This document shows positions 1 through 11,069 of a DNA stretch of 64,000 nucleotides, piece after piece; the stretch's first letter is position 1, and each line of letters opens with the position of its first letter. Below the pieces are notes generated by a model. That model was given only the letters and a program-made list of their open reading frames with translations. It was not told where the DNA came from and made no database searches. The stretch covers positions 16,001 through 80,000 of the forward strand of contig QVRM01001794.1 of the NCBI GenBank assembly GCA_003439945.1, written 5' to 3'. The position numbers and the translations under genes are program-made. The stretch comes from Dermanyssus gallinae (lineage: Eukaryota; Arthropoda; Arachnida; Mesostigmata; Dermanyssidae).

Positions 1-640
1 TGAACTTGCATGCGATTTTAGCTCTAAGTAACCGTACTTCCTGCCTTGTTTGTGTCAACAAATGAAGAAATTGCGTAATCGCAGTAGTAGTAGTAACAAT
101 GAGAAAACCACGCCTCTAAAGGCAATCACACAGACGACGCAGAAACGTTCTCTGCTTGCGTGAGTTAAAATTTGCATGCTCCTTAGATAATGTTTTTCCT
201 GCTTATATTCTGGTGGATAAAGTATGCAGCGTCGTAAGAAACAAAAAATACCTCAAACGGGATTGACGCCACCGGTGGCGTTGGCAACTTACATATAAAA
301 GGATTATCCACTTACAAACGTGGAAGTTCTTTAGTGTTACACTCGCCAATGGGATAAACAATATTTTTGTAACGAGTTTTCCGTCAGAATGTGTCAACAG
401 TTGTGTTTCCTAACTAGATTAAAATCGAGAAAAATATACTTTTTTTTTCAAATTTAAATTCGCCTTTAAACAATGTTATCCATGTTGACAAGTTGTGTTT
501 GTTCAACGGTGACACTTTTTACCATTGCAATGCAGTTATCGTATTTGTGTTGTTCGCCGCCGCGTTAGTCTAGTCGTTATTAACGCTTTTCTATCGCATC
601 ACTGAACAAAGTGCTCAGCTGAACTTAAATTGCGTGAATA

Positions 641-644
<4 letters not shown>
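1..644. other. No gene seen
   Basis: About 640 bases with stop codons in all frames at short spacing. I see no transposon motif, no RNA gene and no repeat longer than a few bases. A poly-T stretch lies near 441-449. Confidence 0.5.

Positions 645-698
<54 letters not shown>
645..698. repeat. (TA)n microsatellite
   Basis: About 54 bases of uninterrupted TA dinucleotides. It produces spurious Tyr-Ile reading frames on both strands. Confidence 0.97.
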
Positions 699-699
<1 letters not shown>

Positions 700-1184
700 T
701 CTTGGAATGGGCAAATGTGGCAGAATATGGTATCGTTGTAGTTTTGGTGCCGTTTATGTGCCCTGACCTTTTGACATACCTTCGTAAGCCATTTGCAAGA
801 CTTCGGAAACAGTGCTACTGTCATGAATAGGCGCCGAGCTCAACTAAGAGCACTTTGATAAATCATCTGCGCCCGACTGATTTAGCGAAGATACATTTGA
901 GCTGGCTACACTTGTAGTACTGCGCTAATGATAGGCTCTGGCGGTTCGTTTTACGGTTATTGTCTGGAGCCAGCCAGGCTTTGTACCGGACAGCGCTGGA
1001 CCCAATTAGAATCCTCGTTCGTTTGATTGCAGGAATGTGCCCAAGTGCGTTCGGGCAGCCAACGCGTGCCCGTTAGACACGTCCAAGTCGCCACAAGTTC
1101 TAGTCGTTTTAGGTGTATCGATAGTCTAAAAGGCTGAGAGACTAGATCTAACTAAGTAGTAGCAACCATTATATCTCCTCACAG

Positions 1185-1185
<1 letters not shown>

Positions 1186-1251
<66 letters not shown>
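1186..1251. repeat. (TA)n microsatellite
   Basis: About 66 bases of uninterrupted TA dinucleotides. Confidence 0.97.
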
Positions 1252-1253
<2 letters not shown>

Positions 1254-2984
1254 TTATCGGCACCAATTTTGACCGTTGGCTTTTGAGACAATAGGAAGAC
1301 CAAGTACTTTTACACTCAAGCTGATTCAGCGCTTAGGTAGAAGTCTTATTCTTTCGACGGGAGACACGAGAGCATCGTAATGTTTCATTTCGCACAAAGG
1401 CTGTCGCTCAGCATCCAACGAAGAAACGCAGCATCTGTTCGGGGCACATTGTTCAGCTGGGTTAATCCTCGGTTGGAGAACCCGTGACCACACATTCTCG
1501 CGGAGACAATTGTTGACTTCAAGTTGCTAATATATATTTATATTCTGGCAGGGTCTTCGATGAAGGCTACGAACTTAAAGGGGTTGCAGAACTCGACAGA
1601 AAACAAGAAAAGTGAATATGCCAGCGTGTTCGGTAGAAAATTCTGCCCTATGAACAAAATCCAAAGTCTGCTGGCAAAAAAAGAACCGTCGGTTCAAAAC
1701 AGTTTGTAAAACTCAAAATTATATGATGCCTTATTGTTTTAACTTTTACGTTCAATGCACACATTGCTGGTATTGCGCTCATAAAATGCACAAAATGCTC
1801 TTTCAGTGAGAACAATTTTGATACCAAATCGATTTTGGTTCGGGTCGTAATATGATTAACGTAATCCGGTATGCCTGATCAAACTTTATCTGACTCTTGA
1901 ATCAAAATTCTCAATGATCTTTTCAGCGTCTAGATATCAATTTACCTTGGCGTCTCTGCCACCACATTTACTCCCCTAATTACCAAGCAAGCGAATCTTC
2001 AGCATTTAAATAAAAACTTCACATCCATTGGAAGCACAGACTGTATGTCAATTTTCCTTGCTGAGGACATCGACAGGTTATTCTTTTTGCGATGTCACCA
2101 TTCCCGACATGCGAAAGCTTATTGCTGCTAACTGTTCTACTGCGAAAAAGCATGCCTTACTGCGTTTCTTGACATTGCGGGGCCTTTGCCTCCGTGTCTC
2201 CTAAAATGTTTGGTGACCTTCAGACCTGCTTTGATTCCGACCGCCTGGCGACCGTTAGTTCTGGTCCTATCTTACTGACAGGTTTATAATTGCCTGAGTA
2301 GGCCGTGCTTCTTCCTCGTGTTATGGCCCTGTGTCTAAGTTGGCCTTGAAGTGCCTAAGAGGACCACTCATAGGCGGTTATTTTTTATATGTATATAAAT
2401 AACACCTTGGTGAATCTTTCTTTTCCCTTATCCATGCAAACATTTGATATGCAGATGCCCTATCAGAAAGTACGCGCCTTCATAAATTGCCTTTACTCGG
2501 GGACTTATGTTGGCGCTTAATGTATAAAAAATAGAAATTGTATGATCCAAAAAGTATTATGCCTAAGTTGAAATACTAGAAAACGCAGTTGTTGTCCGCG
2601 GTTCAAAGAACAATTTGTCTAGTGCTCATCCTAAACTATTGATAATCTAGACTGGCTCCAACAACACTATTCCTTACGTCCTATAAATAACTAGACTTAT
2701 AAACATTAGACTCTATACTGAGGATATATTGCGTATGTTAATGCCGTCTTTGTAACACTTATTTATTACGAAATCCTCATTTGGAATAATGCCGTAATAA
2801 TACAGTTCCGCTGCTTAGATAAAATGCGTTTGCATTGATGGCGCGCTTCAAAATATTCAGCTTGCAACAGCTTGTTATTTTCCGCGGGGTCGATGGTGTT
2901 TCACGTGAAAAATTTTGATTATAGGGAGGCCGTCTCCATCACGTCATAGTTTGAGTCCACCCCAAGCTGCCCAAAACAGACTTA
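1252..2984. other. No gene seen
   Basis: AT-rich sequence with no open frame above about 61 codons and no recognisable protein motif. Short AT tracts occur near 1531 and 2386. I see nothing more in it. Confidence 0.45.
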
Positions 2985-4260
2985 TCATTGGAACGTATAC
3001 ACACTGATAGCCTTTCCTATTGTTACCATATAACTTTGAAATTTACCCAAGTAAAAAACCCAAGTTTTACAGTGGGTAAACTTCCTGTGTCGGCGGTCAT
3101 ACCGCGTCCTGAGATCAGATATCAAACTCTTCACCCTCTCTCTCCACCCTGGCCATCCCGGGTCTAACCTGCTTTCATTCCTTATGCTAGGCCGAAATAG
3201 TGCCACTCCTGGCCCAGAACTTTCATCCGCCAAGGACCAAGAGGGCTTGGGTCGAGATGGTTCCGGCTATTCCTATTCACTAGTTAGTGTTCGTTGGGCT
3301 ACCCACAGCGGTTCGCTGGTCTTTGCTCGTCGTAGTACTATCTCCAACAAAACAAGTGCTGCGTAGAGATCAGATATCTCCAGCAGCCTCGGCGACCGAA
3401 GCTAGAAGCCCTTGGTTCCCCTCCGACACTTTCCCATTTCTTGTCGTAATCCGTGCAATGTTTAATGCGGTTTGCTGGGCCATTGCCGCAACATGGTTTA
3501 CATGTGCCGTTCCCGCCAACCTCGTGTCGTGTATCTTACCCCGAGGTACTTCCTTTATTTCTAAATGTTTTTCGGGTAACCCGCCATCACAAAGTTTACT
3601 TCTTTAGTGCTCTCCCGGCACGTAAGGTACAGTAGCTTGGTCTTATCAGGTGCGACTGTGAGATGATTGCGGTCCATCCACTCCGCCACCTTTGATCAGA
3701 TGATGTTAGCTGTGTCTTGTGGGACCGCTTCGATCTGCACAATGACCATCAGGGTTATATCATCTGCGTAGGCCAACAGCCCTTCTAGGCAGTCATGGAT
3801 ATGTAGCACCCGTCATAAACCAAGTTTCAGAGGACGGATTTCAGAATCGAACCGTAAAACCCCGGCAGTAATCCAGTGCTCTCGCTCTTCTGCAACCAGA
3901 TTTGGTGTTCCTTCAGGTAGAATTTGATTATTTGGTAGAGAAACGTAGATATATTCTTCCTCTTTAGGTCTTTTGCGATTATTTTACATTCGAGCGTGCT
4001 GAAGACGCTTTTAGCATTCGAATCGTTTTAGGGTTTTCGCTTTCTCCCGATCGACTCGTTCCAGGACTCTGTTTAGGGCATCAAAGGTAGAACTGCCTTT
4101 ACGACAAACAATATTGGGCGTCTGGAATAACTTTTTAAATATCCATTACTTTATTGAAACATTTCCCAAGGTTCCGAAGAGGAATGTGGCCTGTAGGCCA
4201 AAGTGACTCCCGGGTGGCCTTGCCAGAAAGCCTCGATGATGCCCTCATCCTTTACCTTGC
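2985..4260 (-). pseudogene. R1-like non-LTR retrotransposon, RT domain and C-terminus, decayed
   Basis: Reading the minus strand from 4260 down, pieces of an R1-clade ORF2 appear in the right order. The RT fingers come first, with a trace of QYCFRKGSSTFDALNRVLE (the 'FRKGRST' region) near 4110-4040. The palm follows with a clear YADDITLMV, its YADD at 3759-3770. Then comes the thumb stretch with DKTKLLYLTCR and KYLGV near 3560, and last the C-terminal segment with SLISDLRTRYDRRH and GKFQSYMV (3233-2985). The last part closely resembles the copy at 37.3-38.3 kb (SLIPDLRQWYDCRH, GQFQTYMV), so both belong to one subfamily. Stops and frameshifts break it throughout, and the N-terminal endonuclease is absent. 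Assignment to R1 rather than another APE-type clade rests on these motifs only. Confidence 0.8.
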
Positions 4261-4347
4261 GTCCCGCATAGCCTTTCGTCTATCATCAATAGACGGCACT
4301 AGCCTAGCCAGTAGCATATAAAGGTTTTTAGTCCCTTCTTGCGCCAC

Positions 4348-4374
4348 CAGTGGGGATCCCAGTGGGGATCCCAG
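4348..4374. repeat. 12-bp direct repeat, ~2.25 copies
   Basis: The unit CAGTGGGGATCC occurs twice in a row, followed by CAG. It lies just upstream (minus sense) of the R1-like RT relic and probably arose by slippage. Confidence 0.85.
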
Positions 4375-4460
4375 TAGACCGCTAATGGTCAGACATTTTG
4401 CCTGTTTGGCACTAAAATTGCGGACGGGTTTGTTCGGAACTACGAGCATACTCAAAGAAC

Positions 4461-5266
4461 ATTGTTGTTAACATAACTAACATGTCGTTATTCTAATTGT
4501 GTATATCTTTGTTCGAACTACTAGTGGCACATGGTGATTATTCTAATCGGTCCTATCGTCGTTATTATAGTTGCTGCTGCCGTGATTGTGTTAGTACGTT
4601 GCCAGACGCATAAAGCTACCACTGTTTCAAGCACGACTGGTCCGGAACACTAAACAACGTCAGAAGCTCAGAAGCTGAATGCCTTTCATGATTGTGTCGC
4701 TAATCTACGGCGCAAGAATTAAACAAATATCTCACGAACCTGCGATTGGCATCGTCAACGAGCACTGCTTGTCGAGCTCTTGAAGGGCGGAGCCCTTCAT
4801 TGAAGCAACTTTGCTGCAGCGCGGACCGAATCAATAGCCGCGTCAGACCCGCCCGACATTACAGTAAAGTTCGTCGCCATCGCTATGCGTTGCATTTGCA
4901 CAGTATCGCATTTCGCAATTACATTTCAGCTTTCAAAAGCTTCAAAATGTCTGCCCTTTGAGGAACTACTTGAGTGAATGAGTTGGTGCTCGCAGTTCTC
5001 AATGTGACCCACGTCAATGGAACCCATTCACGAATCGCCGGCGCTAATATTGGAGGACATAATTGGGAAATATTAACCAACATAGACGCCGTAATAAAAT
5101 TATTATTCATTAGTGAGGCAAACCACCACGCAGATGGCTGAAATCTACCTCAGTTTAATTGAGGTACAATAAAAGTAATCATAACCGTCCGTAGAGGGTG
5201 GGAGTGTTTTAGATACATGTTTGTATTAATTTCTTCTAGACCCTGCGGTAGACTCGGTGGTATTAT
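4461..5266. other. No gene seen
   Basis: No open frame above 71 codons, no domain motif and no repeat that I could match elsewhere in the window. Confidence 0.4.
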
Positions 5267-5593
5267 GTGCATGCCTCCTGCCTGGGAACGGGCATTTCTG
5301 GACAGTGCAGCCCGCATGCGGTGTCGGGGCCCCGGAGCACTCTAAGATTTTTGGCAAAGCGCATCTGTAGAGCCTCTGTGATGATGGCGACCATTACCGC
5401 GTTTGTCCGTAGAAATCCAAGTTCACCAGACAACACTGACGCAGATGTGCACGCACTAGATGCCCTCCAGAATAAATGGCAAGAGGACACCGAAAAATCA
5501 AGATGGTCTCAGAGATTACTTTCTGATGTACGTGTATGGTACGAGCTACATAGTAAGATAGAAAGAGAGCAATCCTCCCGGGGAGTATGGTGA
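5267..5593 (+). pseudogene. R1-like retrotransposon C-terminal fragment
   Basis: An open stretch of about 108 codons. Its second half contains LDALQNKWQEDTEKSRWSQR followed by LLSDVRVWYELHSK. This has the spacing of the R1 ORF2 C-terminal block 'LD.W...W......GRWT..LIPDL..WY..RH', which is also seen here at 37.8 kb and 31.3 kb. The first half (LRFLAKRICRA, near residues 26-36) may correspond to the preceding 'LRVCRAYRTVS' block. The zinc-binding-like CDSGE block expected next is missing, so this is a 3'-truncated or broken piece. It is not a host gene. Confidence 0.6.
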
Positions 5594-5599
5594 AGATTA

Positions 5600-6001
5600 T
5601 GCTCGAAACTAGCGAAACTTGCAAGTAAGTCAAGAAAGAGAAGCAAAAAGCATGGCCGAACGAACCAACCAGGCAGGTCCAAACGGACCCTGCTCCAAGG
5701 CCAAGACGTATCAATACTTTTCTAGATGAATCATTTAGCGTTGAGCTGCATATACAACCGGTACGGCATGCACGATGTTGGTGTTCAGGTGCAGTGCCTT
5801 TGCGCGTTGCATAGCATGGTCGGTTCATAAGCCTACCAATAGCCCACAGATTCGTTTCTGCACGTGATATTCATTCATAGATTACTCATAGATAGCTAAC
5901 ACAAACAACTCACTCAGCTGCTTCGTTAGATGATCAAGCAGTAACTACCGCTTACTGCTGACATAGCTACTGTTTGTTATATGTTTTTACTAAAAAGTGC
6001 C
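5600..6001. other. No gene seen
   Basis: Short frames only. I see no motif or repeat in this interval. Confidence 0.4.
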
Positions 6002-6220
6002 GAATTCTCGGTATCGAATTCAGACCTGTCGTCCGGCCGTCGATTTGGGCTAGAGGCGGCCTACGATGAAGCCATGTAAGTGATAGGACTGCTTTTTGTT
6101 TAACCCATACTTACTACTTAGGAACCTTTAGAGGGCAATTTCTGTCGAATGCTATCTAAACTTGAAATAACCCAAGAACCCCTTGAAATAACAAGCAAGG
6201 AATAGCAGTTATTACCGATT
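6002..6220. repeat. Unidentified dispersed repeat, copy 1
   Basis: This ~215-bp segment matches 7288-7500 in the same orientation with moderate divergence. Shared blocks include TTGGGCTAGAGGCGGCC, GGACAATTTCTGTC (here GGGCAATTTCTGTC), AAATGCTATCCAAACTT (here GAATGCTATCTAAACTT) and CATTACCGA (here TATTACCGA) at the end. No protein is encoded. It could be a short mobile element or one of a pair of terminal repeats; I cannot name its family. Confidence 0.75.
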
Positions 6221-6527
6221 TGTACTATTATATTTTGCTACAAGCTCGTAGATATGTGTACATGTTGCATGCATGCACATGTAATTGTCTGACAGTTAGA
6301 GTCAGACGCATATACGAGGCTTTCTGCTTTTCTAAGGGCATATGTCGTTGCGAATAGAACGTGGTCTCTTCTCTATGAATGTCAAAAATGAGTCTGCTTG
6401 TAAGAGAGTTTTTCTTCACAGTGTTCACCTGCCACTGGAACAGCAACAATAACAACGATACCAAACGACTGAACCTACGGCTTGTCGGCTGTTACACCAA
6501 ATGTACCACGATTACTCTCGATACTGC

Positions 6528-6530
6528 ACC

Positions 6531-6562
<32 letters not shown>

Positions 6563-6572
6563 CAAAAACGAC
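6528..6572 (+). repeat. (CCA)n / (ACA)n trinucleotide run
   Basis: A run of CCA triplets passes into ACA triplets. In one plus frame it reads Thr then Asn runs, followed by an Ala-rich stretch ending at 6713. It could be a fragment of a low-complexity exon, but I have no support beyond composition. Confidence 0.8.
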
Positions 6573-6719
6573 AATAACAATCAATTCAAAATCGGTTCAC
6601 TGTCTGCTGCTGCTGCGGAGGTGGTGAACAGCGCGGCAGGAGCAGTGGCTCCAACATTTATCCCCAACAATTCCAGTAACGAGAACGCAATGACAATGGG
6701 TGCAGGGTCTTAGATGCTA

Positions 6720-7287
6720 CAGGCACTTTAGTCTGTTACGAGCATATAAAGCGTTGGTTGTCAAAGCGTAGAAAAAATGCACGGCTGAAAAACGCTAGAT
6801 ACGAATGGCTATCTCCGGTCTGCGGATCTATGGTATAACCGGTCATGCGGTAAAAGGACCGAGCTGATCGAAGTGAGACAGGCAGACAGAGACCCAACCC
6901 AACGGGTTGTCGGCTGCCGCTTCTTTTCCCGCGATTTTGATGGACAGCCAGCACATCAAAGGCGGAATCATCCGCCTCCTCCTTGAACAAAGGAATGTCA
7001 ACTGCTTGCTTCACGCGGGATGCCACCGTCTGCACGCAAACAAATACAGATCATCGCGGTGCGGGCAGGCATACATCGGTAGCGCGGCAGCTCAGACTCT
7101 CAGCCCACCCGAGAATTGTTCCTACACAATGGACCGATTTGTGGTTTTCTTCAGCCGACTCGATCGTCTACCGTCTTCCCAATCAATGCACTTTTTCTTC
7201 TGCTACGTCGAATAGTGTAGTGTACTTAGTTGTGCTGCATTGCATACGCATGTCCGCGTGTTTTCAGGGAGTACCGAAGACATGTCC
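6720..7287. other. No gene seen (between the two dispersed repeats)
   Basis: Several overlapping frames of about 100 codons exist on both strands, but none shows a recognisable motif or any sign of being the real one. This interval is part of the ~1.07 kb enclosed by the two direct repeats at 6002-6220 and 7288-7500. Confidence 0.4.
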
Positions 7288-7500
7288 TTGTTCTTGGTTT
7301 TGAATTCAAACCTTTCATCCGGCCATCGACTTGGGCTAGAGGCGGCCCACGTTAAAACTAATTGTGCCTTTTGACTGCTTGACTTAAGCAATAGTACTCA
7401 CTGCGTAGGAACTTTTAGTGGACAATTTCTGTCAAATGCTATCCAAACTTAAAATGTCCCAGAGCCTTAAGGAATGAATGGCTAGTAGTCATTACCGAAC
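7288..7500. repeat. Unidentified dispersed repeat, copy 2
   Basis: Direct copy of 6002-6220. The best conserved block is CTTGGGCTAGAGGCGGCC near 7328-7347, and the match ends at CATTACCGA near 7499. Confidence 0.75.
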
Positions 7501-8640
7501 ACACAATTTTTGTTCGTTTTGGCAAACACGTAAAGTACTTTTTTGCTAAAGTAAATGTATAAAGACATTCATGTGTATGTCAGTAAAGCCTACTGACGTT
7601 AGCATAGAAAAAAAAATTACGTTGAATCAGTACAAATTGCACAATGTCTTAGAATTGCGGTATTCGTTCTAATTGCGTTTTGTAATTCGTAATGGCGGTC
7701 GCTTAGGCGACAAACGTTTCGTTGAAAAAGGGACGTTGACATAATGATTACGAGCAACAGCTCGGCTATCGGGCTAGAACCAAGCGCCAGCGTTGCTAAT
7801 TGGTTCTGTTGGACTCTGCTGGAAAAACACGACATAAGTAACAGTAACGCGCTAATAATAGGTGCATTTGAAGGCTATGTCGTACTACAGACATCTTAGC
7901 ATACTACATGCATCTACAGTTGGTTGCCAGAGCCTAGAACTCTATGTCGAACTGAGCCTAGAAAACGGGAGAGAACTATAGCTATTTCCAACAGCTAACT
8001 ATACGGCAAAAAAAGCCAAGTCGATCAAAGTGACCCTTGAGCTTATCAGAAGCACGAGCTCTCAGAGTATGCTCAGATGGGAGGCAGCTAGCGTTGGTCG
8101 ATGATGTTCGGTGTTAGCAAGTCAAATGGTGAAACAAATGGATAACGATCGGAAGAGCTCTCTCTCGCTTACTGTCCCATACTCACACCGGCTTCGGCAA
8201 ACCCCACACGCTCAGGTTGGCGTTAGGACGCGTATGTATGGTGATCCCGCACGTCTGTTCGCTATCCACGGCCGGCGAAGGAGTGGTGGTAGAAGGAGTG
8301 GTCTTCCGCAGAGTAGACGCGTTTGTTCCGCTGATTAATGGCTGTCAGCTCAACGCGGCGGGGTTCTTCATCACGGTGTGTGCAGCGTAATTAAGTGCAA
8401 GGATGAAGAAAACGCCATAGCTAATCTTGCAATTACTCAGGTCAGGCTGGGACGACTCGTAAGCGTCGGCCGAAACCCCAAATTATGTCCGCGCACGAAA
8501 CGGTATGACGAAGCGGTCCCGTCCGAGCGGACGGACGCAGCCGCTTTTTGGGTGAAATTTATTAAAATAAAGATTAGCTCACTCTTGATAGCCTGGTAAC
8601 AGCTGCAACAGCTTTAGCTAGTACATACAAAATATCCGTT
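7501..8640. other. No gene seen
   Basis: Frames of up to 75 codons without recognisable motifs. The 3' part (8111-8600) lies just upstream of the endonuclease trace of the next element and might be its 5' portion, but I cannot show this. Confidence 0.4.
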
Positions 8641-8653
8641 CCGGAATGGTTTA

Positions 8654-8853
8654 TTGACTGACGTACGAATCGTGTTTACACTACATTCGCATCCTTCAGA
8701 AGCTATTTCAACACTGCTGGAGAAATTAGTACTATGCCTCGACATGGTGGACTTACACAAAGTGACTACACTATGTGGTGATCTCAACCGTCGGCTTGAC
8801 AAACCAAGAAGTTTAAGGTCAACAAATGAGCATCTCAGACAAGCGATTCACCT
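8654..8853 (+). pseudogene. AP-endonuclease domain trace of a non-LTR retrotransposon
   Basis: In this plus frame the peptide contains TLLEKLVLCLDMVDLHKVTT followed by LCGDLNRRLDKP. The GDLNRR block corresponds to the 'GDFN.R' catalytic region of apurinic-endonuclease-like (APE) domains of non-LTR ORF2 proteins, preceded by the usual helix 'F...L...L'. It sits immediately upstream of the RT frame starting near 8868 but in a different frame, so at least one frameshift or deletion separates the two. Probably the remnant N-terminal half of the same ORF2. Most of the endonuclease domain is not recognisable. Confidence 0.55.
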
Positions 8854-8867
8854 TGATAACGGCCTAA

Positions 8868-10274
8868 CTACCCTCGGAATGGAAAACCAGCCTGCTTAGC
8901 ATTATCCCTAAAGGAAAAGGGGATCCGTTGGCACCATCGTCGTACCGAGGTATCGCAAAGAAGAGCGCAATCTACAAACTTCTAGCGGCTATCCTAGCTC
9001 GCCGATTAGAACATTTTCTTGAGGTTACCAGAAAGCTGCCGGAGCAACAACATGGCTTCAGATGGGGCCGGTCAACAATGACAGCTTGTGCTGTACTTCT
9101 AAATTCGATACAACGGGCACTTCGAACTAAAGGGGCTTATCTATTTGCTGTATTTGTAGACTTTAAAGCGGCTTTTGATACAGCCGCACGAACGATTATA
9201 CTTGACAAGCTGACTTTTTGCGGAATCTTATTGAATATATTGGAGCTCATTAAAGGCATTTTACAGGAAGGACAAGTTATTATAGATGACGGAGCCGCTA
9301 AACACATGGCGATCTTATAGACCACTGGTGTTGCCCAAGGTGATAAGTTTAGCCCCCTGCTGTTTTCGGTGCTGGTGAGAGACCTTCCTGAAGAGATACG
9401 GAGTCGGCACTCGCAGATGTATGCAGACGACTTGGTGCTATATTCTCGCAGTCTATTCCATTTGCAACAATCCCTTGCGACCTTGCAGCATTACGTTTAT
9501 CGAAACCAGTTGGAAATAAATGTAAATAAAACAAAGGCAATAAAGTTTAGACGTGGAAGGAAATTGGCTGGAATCGACGAACTACGGTTAGGTTCAAAAC
9601 CTATAGAATTTGTATCGAACTTCTCATACCTAGGGGTTATGTTCTCGTCTCGAGGTACGAACTTCTCGAGGCACATTGATGAACGAATTCGGAAGGGACT
9701 ACAGTCCTTTCATAGTATCCGAGACCCTCATAAACTATCAATGGACGTTGCCGTTCACCTTTTTAACCTGAATATTGCGCCCACTGCTTCTTACGGTATA
9801 CAGGTGATATGGCCGCATCTATCGAAGTTAAACTTTAAGGCGCTTGACCAAATCAAGGCCGCTTTTCTACAAATGGCGCTTAGAGTCCACCGCACTAGTC
9901 TCAACCGATTAGTCTATTTACTGGCGTCGACTCCGCTATTTGTTGAGCATTTACAAAAAAAACACGTGTTACCGAAAACGGCAGCTTTCAACGAGTACAT
10001 ATCTAAATGGGAGAATAAAACGGCAGACATTGACCCGCTCTTTTAAGAAACCCAGGCAATGACGTGTAGTTCGTGGAAGCGCTGCAACTTTGAGAATAGA
10101 CACCTAATTGCACGATTTGCTGTGCATGGCTTCCACATGAACATCTGTATTCGAGAGAAGTTCCATGAAATTTCCTCGTTATGCTTGTGCAAACTCTGCG
10201 GGAGACAGTGTGACTTATATCACCTTCAACAATGCGATCGAGCAGTTCCGTTGACTCGACTTTTAGAACCGTGA
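8868..10274 (+). pseudogene. Non-LTR retrotransposon reverse transcriptase, near-intact with two in-frame stops
   Basis: One reading frame runs through the whole span, broken only by TAG at 9318-9320 and TAA at 10044-10046. Order of motifs: PSEWKTSLLSIIPKGKGDP and SYRGIAKKSAIYKLLAAIL (fingers), QQHGFRWGRSTMTA (the 'GFR.GRST' block), FVDFKAAFDTA (palm A), then TTGVAQGDKFSPLLFSVL directly after the first stop. YADD follows at 9420-9431 (palm C), then KTKAIKFRRGRK, FSYLGVMFS, and a Cys/His-rich tail CLCKLCGRQCDLYHLQQC before the final stop. In the sister copy at 39.8-41.6 kb the first stop position is Gln (CAG to TAG), so it looks like a point mutation. An AATAAA lies at 10341-10346. The domain order fits a jockey-related ORF2. 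Encoded product inactive unless the stops are suppressed. Confidence 0.9.
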
Positions 10275-10340
10275 TGAATATATGTATATGTGAATCTGTG
10301 CTTTTTATGTACGCGCACTATTGTAAAGCAACCATCGGTT

Positions 10341-10346
10341 AATAAA
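10341..10346 (+). promoter_or_regulatory. Possible poly(A) signal of the retrotransposon
   Basis: AATAAA about 70 bases after the last stop of the RT frame, in the expected place for the 3' end of a polyadenylated non-LTR transcript. The second family member has AATAAA at a similar place after its own end (minus strand, 39652-39657). Confidence 0.5.
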
Positions 10347-10374
10347 GCTATTATGTTATTACATTCGCATCCAA

Positions 10375-11060
10375 TCAGATAGTCCCAGGTTTAGGCAAGC
10401 TCGCACTTATTACATGTCCGCATTTATTAATGCTACGAACAATACACCGAGTGCTGCTTACATGTATTGCGAATTTACCGGTGTTGTAAGAACGAGCAAT
10501 GATGACGTCAAGCTCATCAACTATTGAGATTTCATAACTTGGAGAGCTAGAGAAAAACATAAGAAGTCTAGAAATACATATGTGATGAGGGCTTGCTGTG
10601 AGTGGTTTGCTAATTTGTAAATACATACGTCATTGTTTTCTAGTAATATGAAAAAACTACAAAGTCTAATAATTTGGTTCTACAAGTTTATACCGCCACA
10701 CACAGCTGCATCGTGATTCAGAGTGCTAGGGTCACCAGCCATCTTTGCACTGTGTTGCGCCGACCGAGCAGCTAGTGATCTAAAAGCCGTTTTTTAGAGA
10801 ATAGCGCTATAGATCGAATTTTTCTACCTTCTTCCCCACGGTTGTTAGATCAAATGCAATTATATACAAAACAACTTACAATTATACACAAACAAACAAT
10901 TATATACAAAAGCAACTTTGAAATAGCTTGTCTCTTTTTCACACATATGATGTCCCCTGTTACGTGAATGCGGAACAAATGCGGAAGTTTTGTCTTCAAC
11001 TTCGGGAAAATTTGCGAAATTTACCAAGATATTGGTGGCGCGAAACAACGCCAGTGACGT
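10375..11060. other. No gene seen
   Basis: Short frames only. A loose AT-rich duplication (AATTATATACAAAA) appears at 10858 and again near 10899. Confidence 0.4.
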
Positions 11061-11069
11061 TGATATTAT

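Noticed and set aside
615..830. Frames rich in Tyr-Ile over the AT tract (also near 12.3, 14.7, 24.8, 25.4, 45.5 and 62.4 kb)
   Set aside because: Translation of (TA)n in both directions; no coding evidence.
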